64,000 nucleotides of DNA from Trematomus loennbergii (GCA_012861695.1 JAAOOA010000060.1:30991583-31055582), one strand, 5' to 3'; shown: positions 43,640 to 56,237, counted from the stretch's first letter. The notes: generated by a model from the letters alone, not told the origin. A program made the numbers and translations.

Positions 43640-44330
43640 AGTATACTGATAGTCAACTCTAGATTAGTTGACGATCAACAGATAGTCAACTAAACTCTAA
43701 AGTTGCTTATCTGTTGATCATAACTAATGGTAATGTAATATCAACTAAACTCTAAAGTTGCTTATCTGTTGATCATCAACTAATGGTTAATGTAATAGTC
43801 AACTAAACTAGTTGCTTATCTGTTGATCATCAACTAATCAACCCCTACCTCACCGACCTGATCCACCACTACACCCCTTCCCGCAGCCTTCGTTCATCAA
43901 AAGCGAACCTCCTCTCTATCCCCACACGAACCAAGCTCCGAACCTGGGGGGACAGAGCCTTCTTCATCGCTGCCCCCACCCTCTGGAACTCCCTTCCACA
44001 ACACATCAGAGACTGCACCGACCCCCCCACTTTCAAAACACTGACCAAAACACACCTCTTCAGATTGGCTTTTAATTTGTGAATTATGTTGTGTTGCTGT
44101 TTTAATATGTTTTATTCTATTTTATCTTGTTTTATCACCACTGTAAAGCGTCTTTGAGCAGCTGAAAAAGCGCTTTGAAATTAAATGTATTACTATTATT
44201 AATGCTTACTGTAATAATCAACTAAACTCTAAAGTTGCTTTTCTGTTGATCATCAACTAATGGTTAATGTCATCTTCAGTTGACATCTTGACTCAACAGA
44301 TAGTCGACATGACCCTGTTGACTTTCAACA
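43640..44330. repeat. About 58-bp GTCAACTAAACTCTAAAGTTGC repeats, split by a LINE
   Basis: Units containing CAACTAAACTCTAAAGTTGC and TCTGTTGATCATCAACTAAT occur at about 43,680, 43,740, 43,800 and 44,220, each with an internal TTGATCATCAA dyad. The L2 fragment at 43,838-44,205 interrupts the array. Further diverged TGTTGACA/GTCAACAG words continue to about 44,560. Confidence 0.8.
43838..44205 (+). mobile_element. LINE L2-type 3' fragment
   Basis: The frame reads YLTDLIHHYTPSRSLRSS, TKLRTWGDRAFFIAAPTLWN, then SLPQHIR and THLFRLAFNL before a stop. An AT-rich UTR and CTGTAAAGCGTCTTTGAGCA, AAAAGCGCTTTGAAATTAAA and (ATT)n follow, the L2 tail. It is 5'-truncated and inserted in the GTCAACTAAAC repeats. 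Confidence 0.88.
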
Positions 44331-44605
44331 GACAGATTGATTTTGAGTAGTTGATTGTCAATTTTGAAGATGTTGACACAATCTACAGATAGTAAGGTTG
44401 AATATCGGTTAATAACCTGTTGCAAAAAACATGTTGACAGTCAACAGAGACTTTTTGTAAAATCTATAGATCAACACTTGAGATGTACCTTATATTCTAC
44501 TGGCAGTTAGTTGAATGCATGTTACTTGTCTGTTGAAACAGTGTTGTTGAATGTCAACTGATGACTTATAGAGTGTTAACTATGGACTATCAAAATAAAG
44601 TGTTA

Positions 44606-47600
44606 CCTCAAGTACAAGATCTGAGTACTTCTACTCTTACTCAAGTACAAGATCTGAGTCTTCTACTTTTACTCAAGTACAAGATCTGAGTACTTCTACT
44701 TTTACTCAAGTACAAGACCTGAGTACTTCTATTTTTACTCAAGTCCAAGATCTGAGTACTTCTACTTTGACTCAAGTACAAGACCTGAGTACTTCTACTT
44801 TGACTCAAGTACAAGATCTGAGTACTTCTACTTTTACTCAAGTACAAGACCTGAGTACTTCTACTTTTACTCAAGTACAAGATCTGAGTACTTCTACTTT
44901 TACTCAAGTACAAGATCTGAGCACTTCTACTTTTACTCAAGTACAAGATCTGAGTACTTCTACTTTTACTCAAGTACAAGATCTGAGTACTTCTATTTTA
45001 CTCAAGTCCAAGATCTGAGTACTTCTATTTTGACTCAAGTACAAGATCTGAGTACTTCTACTTTGACTCAAGTACAAGACCTGAGTACTTCTACTTTGAC
45101 TCAAGTACAAGACCTGAGTACTTCTATTTGACTCAAGTACAAGATCTGAGTACTTCTATTTTGACTCAAGTACAAGATCTGAGTACTTCTACTTTGACTC
45201 AAGTACAAGACCTGAGTACTTCTACTTTGACTCAAGTACAAGATCTGAGTACTTCTACTTTGACTCAAGTACAAGACCTGAGTACTTCTACTTTGACTCA
45301 AGTACAAGATCTGAGTACTTCTACTTTGACTCAAGTACAAGATCTGAGTATTTCTATTTTTACTCAAGTCCAAGATCTGAGTACTTCACTTTTACTCAAG
45401 TACAAGACCTGAGTACTTCTACTTTTACTCAAGTACAAGATCTGAGTACTTCTTTGACTCAAGTACAATGTCTGAGTACTTCTACTTACTCAAGTACACA
45501 AGATCTGAGTACTTCTACTTTACTCAAGTACAAGATCTGAGTCTTCTACTTTTACTCAAGTACAAGATCTGAGTACTTCTACTTTACTCAAGTACAAGAT
45601 CTGAGTACTTCTACTTTTACTCAAGTACAAGACCTGAGTACTTCTACTTTTACTCAAGTACAAGATCTGAGTTCTTCTACTTTACTCAAGCACAAGATCT
45701 GAGTACTTCTATTTTTACTCAAGTACAAGATCTGAGTACTTCTACTTTACTCAAGTACAAGATCTGAGTCTTCTACTTTTACTCAAGTACAAGATCTGAG
45801 TCTTCTACTTTTACTCAAGTACAAGATCTGAGTACTTCTATTTTACTCAAGTACAAGATCTGAGTACTTCTATTTTACTCAAGTACAAGATCTGAGTACT
45901 TCTACTTTACTCAAGTACAAGATCTGAGTACTTCTACTTTGACTCAAGTACAAGATCTGAGTACTTCTACTTTGACTCAAGTACAAGACCTGAGTACTTC
46001 TACTTTTACTCAAGTACAAGATCTGAGTACTTCTACTTTGACTCAAGTACAAGATCTGAGTCTTCTACTTTGACTCAAGTACAAGACCTGAGTACTTCTA
46101 CTTTACTCAAGTACAAGATCTGAGTACTTCTACTTTACTCAAGTACAAGATCTGAGTCTTCTACTTTTACTCAAGTACAAGATCTGAGTACTTCTACTTT
46201 TACTCAAGTACAAGACCTGAGTACTTCTATTTTACTCAAGTACAAGATCTGAGTACTTCTACTTTGACTCAAGTACAAGATCTGAGTACTTCTATTTTGA
46301 CTCAAGTACAAGATCTGAGTACTTCTACTTTTACTCAAGTACAAGATCTGAGTACTTCTACTTTTACTCAAGTACAAGATCTGAGTACTTCTACTTTGAC
46401 TCAAGTACAAGTCTGAGTACTTCTACTTTGACTCAAGTACAAGATCTGAGTACTTCTACTTACTCAAGTACAAGATCTGAGTCTTCTACTTTGACTCAAG
46501 TACAAGATCTGAGTACTTCTACTTTGACTCAAGTACAAGACCTGAGTACTTCTACTTTACTCAAGTACAAGATCTGAGTACTTCTACTTTTACTCAAGTA
46601 CAAGATCTGAGTACTTCTACTTTACTCAAGTACAAGATCTGAGTACTTCTACTTTACTCAAGTACAAGACCTGAGTACTTCTACTTTTACTCAAGTACAA
46701 GATCTGAGTACTTCTACTTTTACTCAAGTACAAGATCTGAGTACTTCTACTTTACTCAAGTACAAGATCTGAGTACTTCTACTTTGACTCAAGTACAAGA
46801 CCTGAGTACTTCTACTTTTACTCAAGTACAAGATCTGAGTACTTCTACTTTGACTCAAGTACAAGATCTGAGTACTTCTACTTTGACTCAAGTACAAGAC
46901 TGAGTACTTCTACTTTTACTCAAGTACAAGATCTGAGTACTTCTACTTACTCAAGTACAAGATCTGAGTACTTCTACTTTACTCAAGTACAAGATCTGAG
47001 TACTTCTACTTTACTCAAGTACAAGATCTGAGTACTTCTACTTTACTCAAGTACAAGATCTGAGTACTTCTACTTTGACTCAAGTACAAGATCTGAGTAC
47101 TTCTACTTTGACTCAAGTACAAGATCTGAGTACTTCTACTTTGACTCAAGTACAAGACCTGAGTATTCTACTTTGACTCAAGTACAAGATCTGAGTACTT
47201 CTACTTTTGACTCAAGTACAAGATCTGAGTACTTCTACTTTGACTCAAGTACAAGACTGAGTACTTCTACTTTTGACTCAAGTACAAGACCTGAGTACTT
47301 CTATTTTGACTCAAGTACAAGATCTGAGTACTTCTACTTTACTCAAGTACAAGATCTGAGTACTTCTACTTTTACTCAAGTACAAGACCTGAGTACTTCT
47401 ACTTTGACTCAAGTACAAGACCTGAGTACTTCTACTTTGACTCAAGTACAAGATCTGAGTACTTCTCTTTGACTCAAGTACAAGATCTGAGTACTTCTAT
47501 TTTACTCAAGTACAAGATCTGAGTACTTCTACTTTTACTCAAGTACAAGATCTGAGTACTTCTACTTTTACTCAAGTACAAGATCTGAGTACTTCTACTT

Positions 47601-50352
47601 TACTCAAGTACAAGATCTGAGTACTTCTACTTTTACTCAAGTACAAGATCTGAGTACTTCTACTTTTACTCAAGTACAAGATCTGAGTACTTCTACTTTT
47701 ACTCAAGTACAAGATCTGAGTACTTCTACTTTTACTCAAGTACAAGACCTGAGTACTTCTACTTTTACTCAAGTACAAGATCTGAGTACTTCTACTTTTA
47801 CTCAAGTACAAGACTGAGTACTTCTACTTTGACTCAAGTACAAGATCTGAGTACTTCTACTTTACTCAAGTACAAGATCTGAGTACTTCTACTTTTACTC
47901 AAGTACAAGATCTGAGTACTTCTACTTTTACTCAAGTACAAGATCTGAGTACTTCTACTTTTACTCAAGTACAAGATCTGAGTTCTTCTACTTTTTACTC
48001 AAGTACAAGATCTGAGTACTTCTACTTTTACTCAAGTACAAGACCTGAGTACTTCTACTTTGACTCAAGTACAAGACTGAGTACTTCTACTTTGACTCAA
48101 GTACAAGACCTGAGTACTTCTACTTTTACTCAAGTACAAGATCTGAGTACTTCTACTTTTACTCAAGTACAAGACCTGAGTACTTCTACTTTTACTCAAG
48201 TACAATCTGAGTACTTCTACTTTTACTCAAGTACAAGATCTGAGTACTTCTACTTTGACTCAAGTACAAGACCTGAGTACTTCTACTTTTACTCAAGTAC
48301 AAGACTGAGTACTTCTATTTTGACTCAAGTACAAGATCTGAGTACTTCTACTTTGACTCAAGTACAAGACCTGAGTACTTCTACTTTTACTCAAGTACAA
48401 GACTGAGTACTTCTATTTTACTCAAGTACAAGATCTGAGTACTTCTACTTTGACTCAAGTACAAGACCTGAGTACTTCTACTTTTACTCAAGTACAAGAT
48501 CTGAGTACTTCTACTTTGACTCAAGTACAAGACTGAGTACTTCTACTTTACTCAAGTACAAGACTGAGTACTTCTACTTTTACTCAAGTACAAGATCTGA
48601 GTACTTCTACTTTTACTCAAGTACAAGACCTGAGTACTTCTACTTTGACTCAAGTACAAGATCTGAGTACTTCTACTTTTACTCAAGTCAAGATCTGAGT
48701 ACTTCTACTTTTACTCAAGTACAAGACCTGAGTACTTCTACTTTTACTCAAGTACAAGATCTGAGTACTTCTACTTTTACTCAAGTACAAGATCTGAGTA
48801 CTTCTACTTTGACTCAAGTACAAGATCTGAGTACTTCTACTTTGACTCAAGTACAAGATCTGAGTACTTCTACTTTTACTCAAGTACAAGATCTGAGTAC
48901 TTCTACTTTTACTCAAGTACAAGATCTGAGTACTTCTACTTTTGACTCAAGTACAAGATCTGAGTACTTCTATTTTGACTCAAGTACAAGATCTGAGTAC
49001 TTCTACTTTACTCAAGTACAAGACCTGAGTACTTCTACTTTGACTCAAGTACAAAGATCTGAGTCTTCTACTTTTACTCAAGTACAAGATCTGAGTACTT
49101 CTACTTTTACTCAAGTACAAGACCTGAGTACTTCTACTTTACTCAAGTACAAGATCTGAGTACTTCTACTTTTACTCAAGTACAAGATCTGAGTTCTTCT
49201 ACTTTTACTCAAGTACAAGACCTGAGTACTTCTACTTTGACTCAAGTACAAGACCTGAGTACTTCTATTTTACTCAAGTACAAGATCTGAGTACTTCTAC
49301 TTTTACTCAAGTACAAGATCTGAGTCTTCTACTTTTACTCAAGTACAAGATCTGAGTACTTCTACTTTGACTCAAGTACAAGATCTGAGTACTTCTACTT
49401 TGACTCAAGTACAAGATCTGAGTACTTCTACTTTACTCAAGTACAAGATCTGAGTACTTCTACTTTTACTCAAGTACAAGATCTGAGTACTTCTACTTTT
49501 ACTCAAGTACAAGATCTGAGTACTTTACTTTACTCAAGTACAAGATCTGAGTACTTCTACTTTTACTCAAGTACAAGATCTGAGTTCTTCTACTTTTACT
49601 CAAGTACAAGATCTGAGTACTTCTATTTTACTCAAGTACAAGACCTGAGTACTTCTACTTTTACTCAAGTACAAGATCTGAGTACTTCTACTTTTACTCA
49701 AGTACAAGACCTGAGTACTTCTACTTTTACTCAAGTACAAGATCTGAGTACTTCTACTTTTACTCAAGTACAAGATCTGAGTACTTCTACTTTTACTCAA
49801 GTACAAGATCTGAGTACTTCTACTTTTACTCAAGTACAAGATCTGAGTACTTCTACTTTTACTCAAGTACAAGATCTGAGTACTTCTACTTTTACTCAAG
49901 CACAAGATCTGAGTACTTCTACTTTTACTCAAGTACAAGATCTGAGTACTTCTACTTTGACTCAAGTACAAGATCTGAGTACTTCTACTTTGACTCAAGT
50001 ACAAGATCTGAGTACTTCTACTTTACTCAAGTACAAGATCTGAGTACTTCTACTTTTACTCAAGTACAAGATCTGAGTACTTCTACTTTTACTCAAGTAC
50101 AAGATCTGAGTTCTTCTACTTTTACTCAAGCACAAGATCTGAGTACTTCTACTTTTACTCAAGTACAAGATCTGAGTTCTTCTACTTTTACTCAAGTACA
50201 AGATCTGAGTTCTTCTACTTTTACTCAAGCACAAGATCTGAGTACTTCTACTTTTACTCAAGTACAAGATCTGAGTACTTCTACTTTTACTCAAGCACAA
50301 GATCTGAGTACTTCTACTTTGACTCAAGTACAAGATCTGAGTACTTCTACTC
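44606..50352. repeat. 5.7 kb minisatellite, 33-bp unit, roughly 170-180 copies
   Basis: The unit is ACTCAAGTACAAGATCTGAG + TACTTCTACTTTT (33 bases), with 32-base variants and recurring alternatives GATCTG/GACCTG and TTTTACT/TTTGACT. Because 33 is a multiple of three, both strands give open 11-residue cycles (TQVQDLSTSTF on plus, a SKSRSTQILYL type on minus) until a 32-base unit breaks the frame. All the Ser/Thr-rich frames of 68-141 codons here are therefore artefacts. Each unit contains an imperfect dyad: AAGTAC and GTACTT around a central AGATCT. Its AAGTAC/TTACTC words recall the repeat families at 5.6, 12.9 and 31.3 kb. Confidence 0.98.
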
Positions 50353-50907
<555 letters not shown>

Positions 50908-51007
50908 CATTAACGCAGCAGATGTGTTTTAAAAAGTACCTCTTAGTATTTCTTATGAAGATGAGCAGATAATTAATATTATTTAAGACTGATTTATTTG
51001 AATTTGT

Positions 51008-51540
51008 TATTGCATTCCCACAAGCAATTTCTTCAGGAATTGAATTCTCTAGTTTGAATTTGTTATTGGATGGTCTCTTTCGGCTCAGTTGGTCTCTGGA
51101 AGTGTCCGATGACAGGGTAGATCTTCAAAGTGAATCCCTCATTTCATTGGTGTTTTTTTACATTTTTGCAGTGCTAGTCACTGAATGCAGGCGAACCGGG
51201 AACTCCCGCAAAAACCTGAGGTACTCCTTTTCACTTACAGGATGCAACATGACAACGTTACATTTCAGCATAGCAGTTCAGCGTCAGCTTTCCAGCATAA
51301 AGCATTCCCACTAGCAATTTCTTCAGGAATTGAATTCTCTAGTTTGAATTTGTTATTGGATGATCTAAGTGGATACATCTCTTTCGGCTCAGTTGGTCTC
51401 TGGAAGTGTCCGATGACGTTCAGGGTAGATCTTCAAAGTGAATCCCTCATTTCATTGGTGTTTTTTTACATTTTTGCAGTGCTAGTCACTGAATGCAGGC
51501 GAACCGGGAACTCCCGCAAAACCTGAGATACTCCTTTTCA
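51008..51540. repeat. Local duplication, two units about 291 bases apart
   Basis: Positions 51,012-51,237 and 51,303-51,540 share AGCAATTTCTTCAGGAATTG, GGTCTCTGGAAGTGTCCGAT and CTGAATGCAGGCGAACCGGG. The second unit has insertions (AAGTGGATACAT, GTTC), so the duplication is not brand new. It lies directly 3' of the 249-codon gene on the minus strand and may include its 3' UTR. Confidence 0.9.
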
Positions 51541-51549
51541 CTTACATAG

Positions 51550-51735
51550 GCCTGGGCCCTCGACATCTGCAGACGTTGGTGATCGCTGTGCCCACAGACG
51601 AGAAGAACCTGCCGATGGCGCCTCGTCTTTTTGGCGTTGTTTCGGCAGGTGTATCCTCACAGGCCGCCACCAAAGGTTGACTGGATGCTTTAACAAATTC
51701 CTTCGATAAACACGTCCTGGTGGTCTTTCCTATGC
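51550..51735 (-). pseudogene. Out-of-frame C-terminal remnant of the 249-codon gene
   Basis: In the frame shifted by one base from the gene above, the minus strand stays open and reads KEFVKASSQPLVAACED, RRGAIGRFFSSVGTA and CRCRGPRPM before TAA. The first part parallels the internal block KEYVKASIH of the same protein. This suggests that intact relatives carry two such blocks and a basic tail. Whether the shift is genuine or an assembly error cannot be judged here. Confidence 0.6.
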
Positions 51736-52479
51736 TCTCTGTTGATCCATTTGCTGTGGGACTTGCGTCGGGATTGGGATTGGATTGGATTGTCTTGGTG
51801 GTGCAGCGCTAGCCTCAATAATAGCTAGCTGGACTTTCTCACTGTGGACCTGGAGCTGATGGTTCATCCAACAGCTCATCACCTTCAGGAAACTCTCCAA
51901 AACACTCCGGATGTCCTGTTTTATTCCATTCTGATATTCTATGATGGTTTCATCAGAGAACATCTTCGATCTGACACCTTCTAATGACATCAAGGGAGCA
52001 TTCACAAACTGATGCCAGGAACAGCTGGAGGTCACAAACTCAAAGAGGAGGTCAACAAGAGTCTGTGTGATTTCAGGGATTCGAACAGGGACGGTGTCCT
52101 TGAACTTCTCCACATCCTCCTTCAGGAGAACCTCGCAAACCTCATCTACCAGTATGTGTAAAGAACCTCTGCTCTCTTCAGCAGCGGCGCCTGGGTAGAA
52201 CTTTCTCCTTGTCTGTGTCGCCATACGATGAATGGACGCTTTAACATATTCCTTTGCTAAAAACGTCCTGATGGTGCTTCCTATGCTCCTCTGTTGTTCC
52301 ATTAGCTCAGTGATTTCTCCAGCCACTTGGCCAGCCTCCAGTGAGCTCTCAAACTGCAGGTCCTCTAACTCAGAGTCGGAAAGCTCCTCCAAACTGTGTC
52401 TGGTGATATATTTCACCTCCTGAGTTATAACGTTGAGGACCTCAGAAATAGCTGGGACCCTCGATGAGACACTCCCCAT
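51730..52479 (-). CDS. Single-exon 249-codon gene of unknown function
   Basis: A complete frame starts MGSVSSRVPAISEVLNV in a strong initiation context (AACCATGG) and ends QQMDQQRA. The N-terminus fits an N-myristoylation pattern (Gly2, Ser6). The protein is helical-looking and acidic in its first third (LEELSDSELEDLQFESSLEA), with no membrane segment and no domain I recognise. Residues around 75 (MEQQRSIGSTIRTFLAKEYV, KASIH) recur at the C-terminus. There MDQQR is followed in a shifted frame by a similar block and then RGAIGRFFSSVGTAITN until about 51,550. So a one-base change near 51,735 has probably removed about 60 residues. It has no introns, and a GC-box/CRE region lies upstream. It is likely a member of a fish-specific paralogous family. 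Expression is untested. Confidence 0.75.
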   Translation of the reverse strand: MGSVSSRVPAISEVLNVITQEVKYITRHSLEELSDSELEDLQFESSLEAGQVAGEITELMEQQRSIGSTIRTFLAKEYVKASIHRMATQTRRKFYPGAAAEESRGSLHILVDEVCEVLLKEDVEKFKDTVPVRIPEITQTLVDLLFEFVTSSCSWHQFVNAPLMSLEGVRSKMFSDETIIEYQNGIKQDIRSVLESFLKVMSCWMNHQLQVHSEKVQLAIIEASAAPPRQSNPIPIPTQVPQQMDQQRA

Positions 52480-52559
52480 GGTTCATTATTATATTTAGTG
52501 AATAATCTCTGAATAAACCACTTTGTTAGTGTGAACTGAAACACTGAACTCTCTGCTCT

Positions 52560-52720
52560 CGTGGTCCCAATGAGTTCAGATCAAAGGCGAACGTTCCATA
52601 AGCCCCGCCCACATATGACGTCGTAATTCAAATGAAAGACCGTTCTATAAGCCCCGCCCACACATGACGTCAGTGCCTGGAACGTCGGCAGCTATGAAGC
52701 CGTTGCTAGGCAACAGCTGT
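52560..52720 (-). promoter_or_regulatory. Upstream region with duplicated GC box/CRE and an X-box-like dyad
   Basis: Within 80-235 bases upstream of the ATG at 52,479 lie an inverted CCAAT (52,567-52,571), two GCCCCGCCC boxes (52,602 and 52,651) and two TGACGT sites. The second TGACGT site is a perfect TGACGTCA at 52,665-52,672. GTTGCTAGGCAAC at 52,702-52,714 is a dyad matching the RFX X-box type. The GC box and CRE form a 49-base tandem duplication. These are sequence matches to known factor sites. Function is inferred. Confidence 0.6.
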
Positions 52721-52938
52721 GTACTTTGAATTTCTTTTTCTTAATTTTTTATTTTAATTCTCACATTTTTGGGACATTTGGTAAAAATCTAAGTGCTACA
52801 CAACAATAATCTGTTGGCCACTTGAATGAGAGAAACCTTTTTATAGTAAAAACTACAATACATAGATACCTTTTAAAAAAAACAGAAATCTTTTGTTTAT
52901 TCACTTTTCATGAACTAATTATTTATCTCATATCTGGA

Positions 52939-52940
52939 AC

Positions 52941-53000
<60 letters not shown>

Positions 53001-53109
53001 CTGTATCTATCCATCTATCTATCACTCTATCTATCTATCTATCTATCTCTCTATCTATCTCTCTCTCTATCTATCTCTCTCTCTATCTATCTATCTATCT
53101 ATCTATCTC

Positions 53110-53147
<38 letters not shown>

Positions 53148-53241
53148 AATCTATCCATCTATCCATCTCTCTATCTATCTCTCTATCTATCTATCTATCT
53201 ATCAATCTATCTATCTATCTATCTATCTATCAATCTATCTC

Positions 53242-53279
<38 letters not shown>

Positions 53280-53295
53280 CATCTATCTATCTATC

Positions 53296-53331
<36 letters not shown>

Positions 53332-53392
53332 CTCCATATATCTATCTATCTATCTCTCTATCTATCTCTCTATCTATCTATCTATCTATCTC

Positions 53393-53457
<65 letters not shown>

Positions 53458-53490
53458 AATCTATCTCTCTATCTCTCTATCTCTCTCTCT
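52939..53490. repeat. (ATCT)n microsatellite, about 550 bases
   Basis: Long ATCT tetranucleotide repeat with CTCT and CATC variants. Because the period is four, a 224-codon Tyr/Leu/Ser/Ile frame runs through it. It is not a protein. Confidence 0.98.
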
Positions 53491-53649
53491 GAGTGAGTGA
53501 GTTACTAACTTTTTCACACGTTTTTTCTACTAACATATTTATTGTTTTATGTTGTAAGTTGTGTGTATTGTGTACATGGTTTAAACGTTTTATTGTTGGT
53601 GTTTTCTAGTGGTTTGTTTGTGTGTGTGTGTTTGTGACGCAGCTGCGGC

Positions 53650-53757
53650 ATGGATTATGCCCAGCTGAGCCACAAACATGGTTTTAAAATGTCTCCGATG
53701 ACACCGTGCTTGGTGGAGGAGTGCAGCCTGGCTGTGGGGGCCTTAGTGGGGCACAGC
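53650..53757 (+). mobile_element. Possible Tx1/L1-type LINE ORF1 fragment
   Basis: The frame MDYAQLSHKHGFKMSP, then CLVEECSLAVGALVGH resembles the N-terminal region of ORF1 proteins in fish Tx1-type LINEs (EECSLAVGE.VG motif). It is cut off exactly where the hAT element at 53,758 starts. I see no continuation on the far side of that element. Confidence 0.4.
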
Positions 53758-54359
53758 CAGGCGCGCCGGATTCATTTTAGAAGTGGGGGGGCCAAAAAAG
53801 TGTGTGTGTATGGCCAATCCCAAACCACGCCCTACACCCTACACGTACACACTCCCCCTCTGTGACGGAGTGACACATGAGGCTCCCTCCTGTCAGATGG
53901 AGGGAGTAAATACAGCAGCAAGCTTTGGGACAAACTCCCTCTCTCCGCAGAAACAGGAAATGCCGTAACTGTATGTAACAACGGTTTCAAATCAGCATCT
54001 CTTTGACAAAACATGTACATTAATAACTCAAATAAAACTCCAAACATCTTTCATTGTGTTACTTTTTGTAAAGCTCTTTTAGTTTTAAACCTGATTTTAT
54101 AAGCTTCTTAGTTTTTGCAACAGTCTGTAAATATACACAACTTTATAATAAAATGCACACATTTACCTTTTTCTAATCTAGACTAAACACAGGTATGATC
54201 CTAAGTTAAAAATATATATGAGGTTATCATGAGGTTGTTAACATCGCAATTTATCAGTGGATGTTTGCTGGAAGCACAATAACTGCATAGTGTTTTGCAT
54301 TGCTTTTAATTTCAGTTAATATAGTGGTGAGAGACTCCCGATACATTAATCAATCAATC

Positions 54360-55265
54360 AATCATGATGTAGATTTATAAATTCATTAATTGTCTCATGT
54401 GATGCATATTTCCCGGTGAGCATGAAGCTTTTCAGAGTGGGGTTTTTCTCAGCTACGAGTTCAACTAGCTTTTGGAAATTGCTCTCCTTATCCGCATGCC
54501 CCTGATTGCTAGGCCCTGTTGGGTTAGAAACTGCAGACAGCGCAGTTGCTCCATCATTCCATCTCTTCTTTTTTCCTGCTCAATACGCTGTTGTTTGACA
54601 AGCTGTATGTTGACTGGTGTTTGACTGAAGAAAGCGCACTTTTTTTTAATACACTCTCTGTGGAAATGAGACTTTTTGTGGCTGTCCAGGAGGCTTGGGC
54701 ACTTTTTCCAGTTATTAACTCCGGTATTAACAAAGCTATCATCTCCACATTTTGAGAAAGTTACAAGCCGTTTGACAGCAGCAAATCTGCATATTTCACA
54801 GAAGGCCCGTTTAGTGGTTTTGCAAAGAATTAAACACTCTCTGTTTTTGTACCATTCTGCGTTGAAGTACCTTTCTCTTTGCCCAGATGATCTAGCGGTC
54901 TCCTTTTTTCGACAGTTTAGCTGTACAGCTTTACCCGCCTCAATGTCCCGACAACAAACCTCCATGCAGTCGGAACCAGCCTGTTTCGGTTCAACGACGG
55001 CGGTGGCGGCGGTTTTGACAGTCTCTGCGGCCGCAGAGGAGCCGCTGCTTTTGGGTTAATCTGGCTTCGCTGTTTCTATGATTGATGAAGGTCCAGGCTC
55101 CGTTGATGTGGATGTCAGGGATGTGATCTTCCAGTTGTTAAATGTAAGTTTAGATTGACTGTATTTAGTTTTCTTCTGCGCTGGTTCTTCTGACATGTTT
55201 GCAAGTGTATCTATTCTTTCTATCTGGTTAACGGCTGACACACAGAACAACGTAACAAATAACAA
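54360..55265 (-). pseudogene. hAT transposase N-terminal half (TTF-type zinc finger), disrupted
   Basis: The minus strand reads MSEEPAQKKTKYSQSKLTF near 55,195, then hits one in-frame TAA at 55,056-55,058. It continues in the same frame to 54,465 with ERYFNAEWYKNRECLIL, TTKRAFCEICRFA and GVNNWKKCPSLLDSHKKSHF. This is the TTF-type finger found at the front of ZMYM1-like hAT transposases. Near LAIRG (54,510) the homologous reading moves to another frame (HADKESNFQKLVELVAEKN, FMLTGKYASHETINEFIN) and ends at about 54,360. There is thus one stop codon, one frameshift and loss of the C-terminal two-thirds. Confidence 0.8.
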
Positions 55266-55587
55266 ATCTAAGCTTTTTTATTGGTTGTAATTTACATGGA
55301 TACATTTGAATGGTGTGACAATGTCCTATTTGATTGGGTTAAAATGTACATATTCTTCCTGTTATGTCTGCCTGCTTTATTTTACCTAATGCAAAGTGAC
55401 CTGCTCCATCGAAATCAGTCGCATTGACCCGAAGACACATTTTGAGTTGAATACACTGTTGGAAAGAGGAGATTCCTAGCTTTCTAATGATATCAGGATT
55501 GTTTTTGTACTCCAAATATTAAGCAAAATATGTCACATTATATAATGACTGTTACAGAGTCATCATTTTGAGAAAAAGGCCTTTAAA

Positions 55588-56237
55588 ACCTGTTAAGCCC
55601 CAAAGCCCCCGTCGGCGGGTCTTTTGTTTTTCCACAAAAAAAAAAAAAAAAAAAAGTTTTTTTGAATTTTTTTAATTTTTTATTAATTTTTTGAATTTTT
55701 TGAATTTTTTTCTTTGAATGGAATGAATACCTATGGTGATAATTCAATGTAATACATCCTTTTTATAGTCTGGTACCTGAAAAAGGTCAAATGGCACTGA
55801 TGGAACCAGATATACCCAAATGTGCCAAAGCTTATTCCGCCTGGAACTTATTTTTGCTAAATCTCTCTAAAAGGTCAAATATAACTTGTTTTGCCTCAAT
55901 CTTGATACAGGGTACTTATTATATGTTATAGTTTGGATTCCTAAAGCTTTTAGTCTACTAACCCATCATCCAAGGGTGGTTTTCACTATAAGTAATGGGT
56001 TTTTTGTAGGCGGAGGTAAGAATTTACCTTTTTTTACTATGTTCCATCTGAATTTACTCCGACTGAGAAAAATCTATATTGATTCTGACACTTCTACATC
56101 CAACTCACAGATGTAACCTTGCTTTGATAAAAGAAATTATTCATATAACCCTTTTAGAAGTGAAGTTGTAGTCATTTGTTTTGGGCATGTCATTTTCGAG
56201 CCTGAAACCTGAAAAACAGGCTCGGGGCTTAACAGGT
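55588..56237. mobile_element. MITE with ACCTGTTAAGCCCC TIRs
   Basis: ACCTGTTAAGCCCCAAAGCC at the left and GGGGCTTAACAGGT at the right are inverted. TAAA flanks both sides (55,584-55,587 and 56,238-56,241), overlapping a TTAA reading. A poly(A) run of about 22 lies at 55,637. The body is non-coding. A lone related right end (CGGCTTAACAGATTAA) occurs at about 59,800. It is nested inside the hAT element. Confidence 0.8.

Noticed and set aside
44606..50352. CRISPR-like appearance of the regular repeats
   Set aside because: Units are contiguous with no unique spacers, and the surrounding DNA is vertebrate with spliced genes and retroelements. It is a minisatellite.
52822..53496. 224-codon open frame
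   Set aside because: It is a translation of the (ATCT)n microsatellite (SIYL cycle), with no start context or homology.
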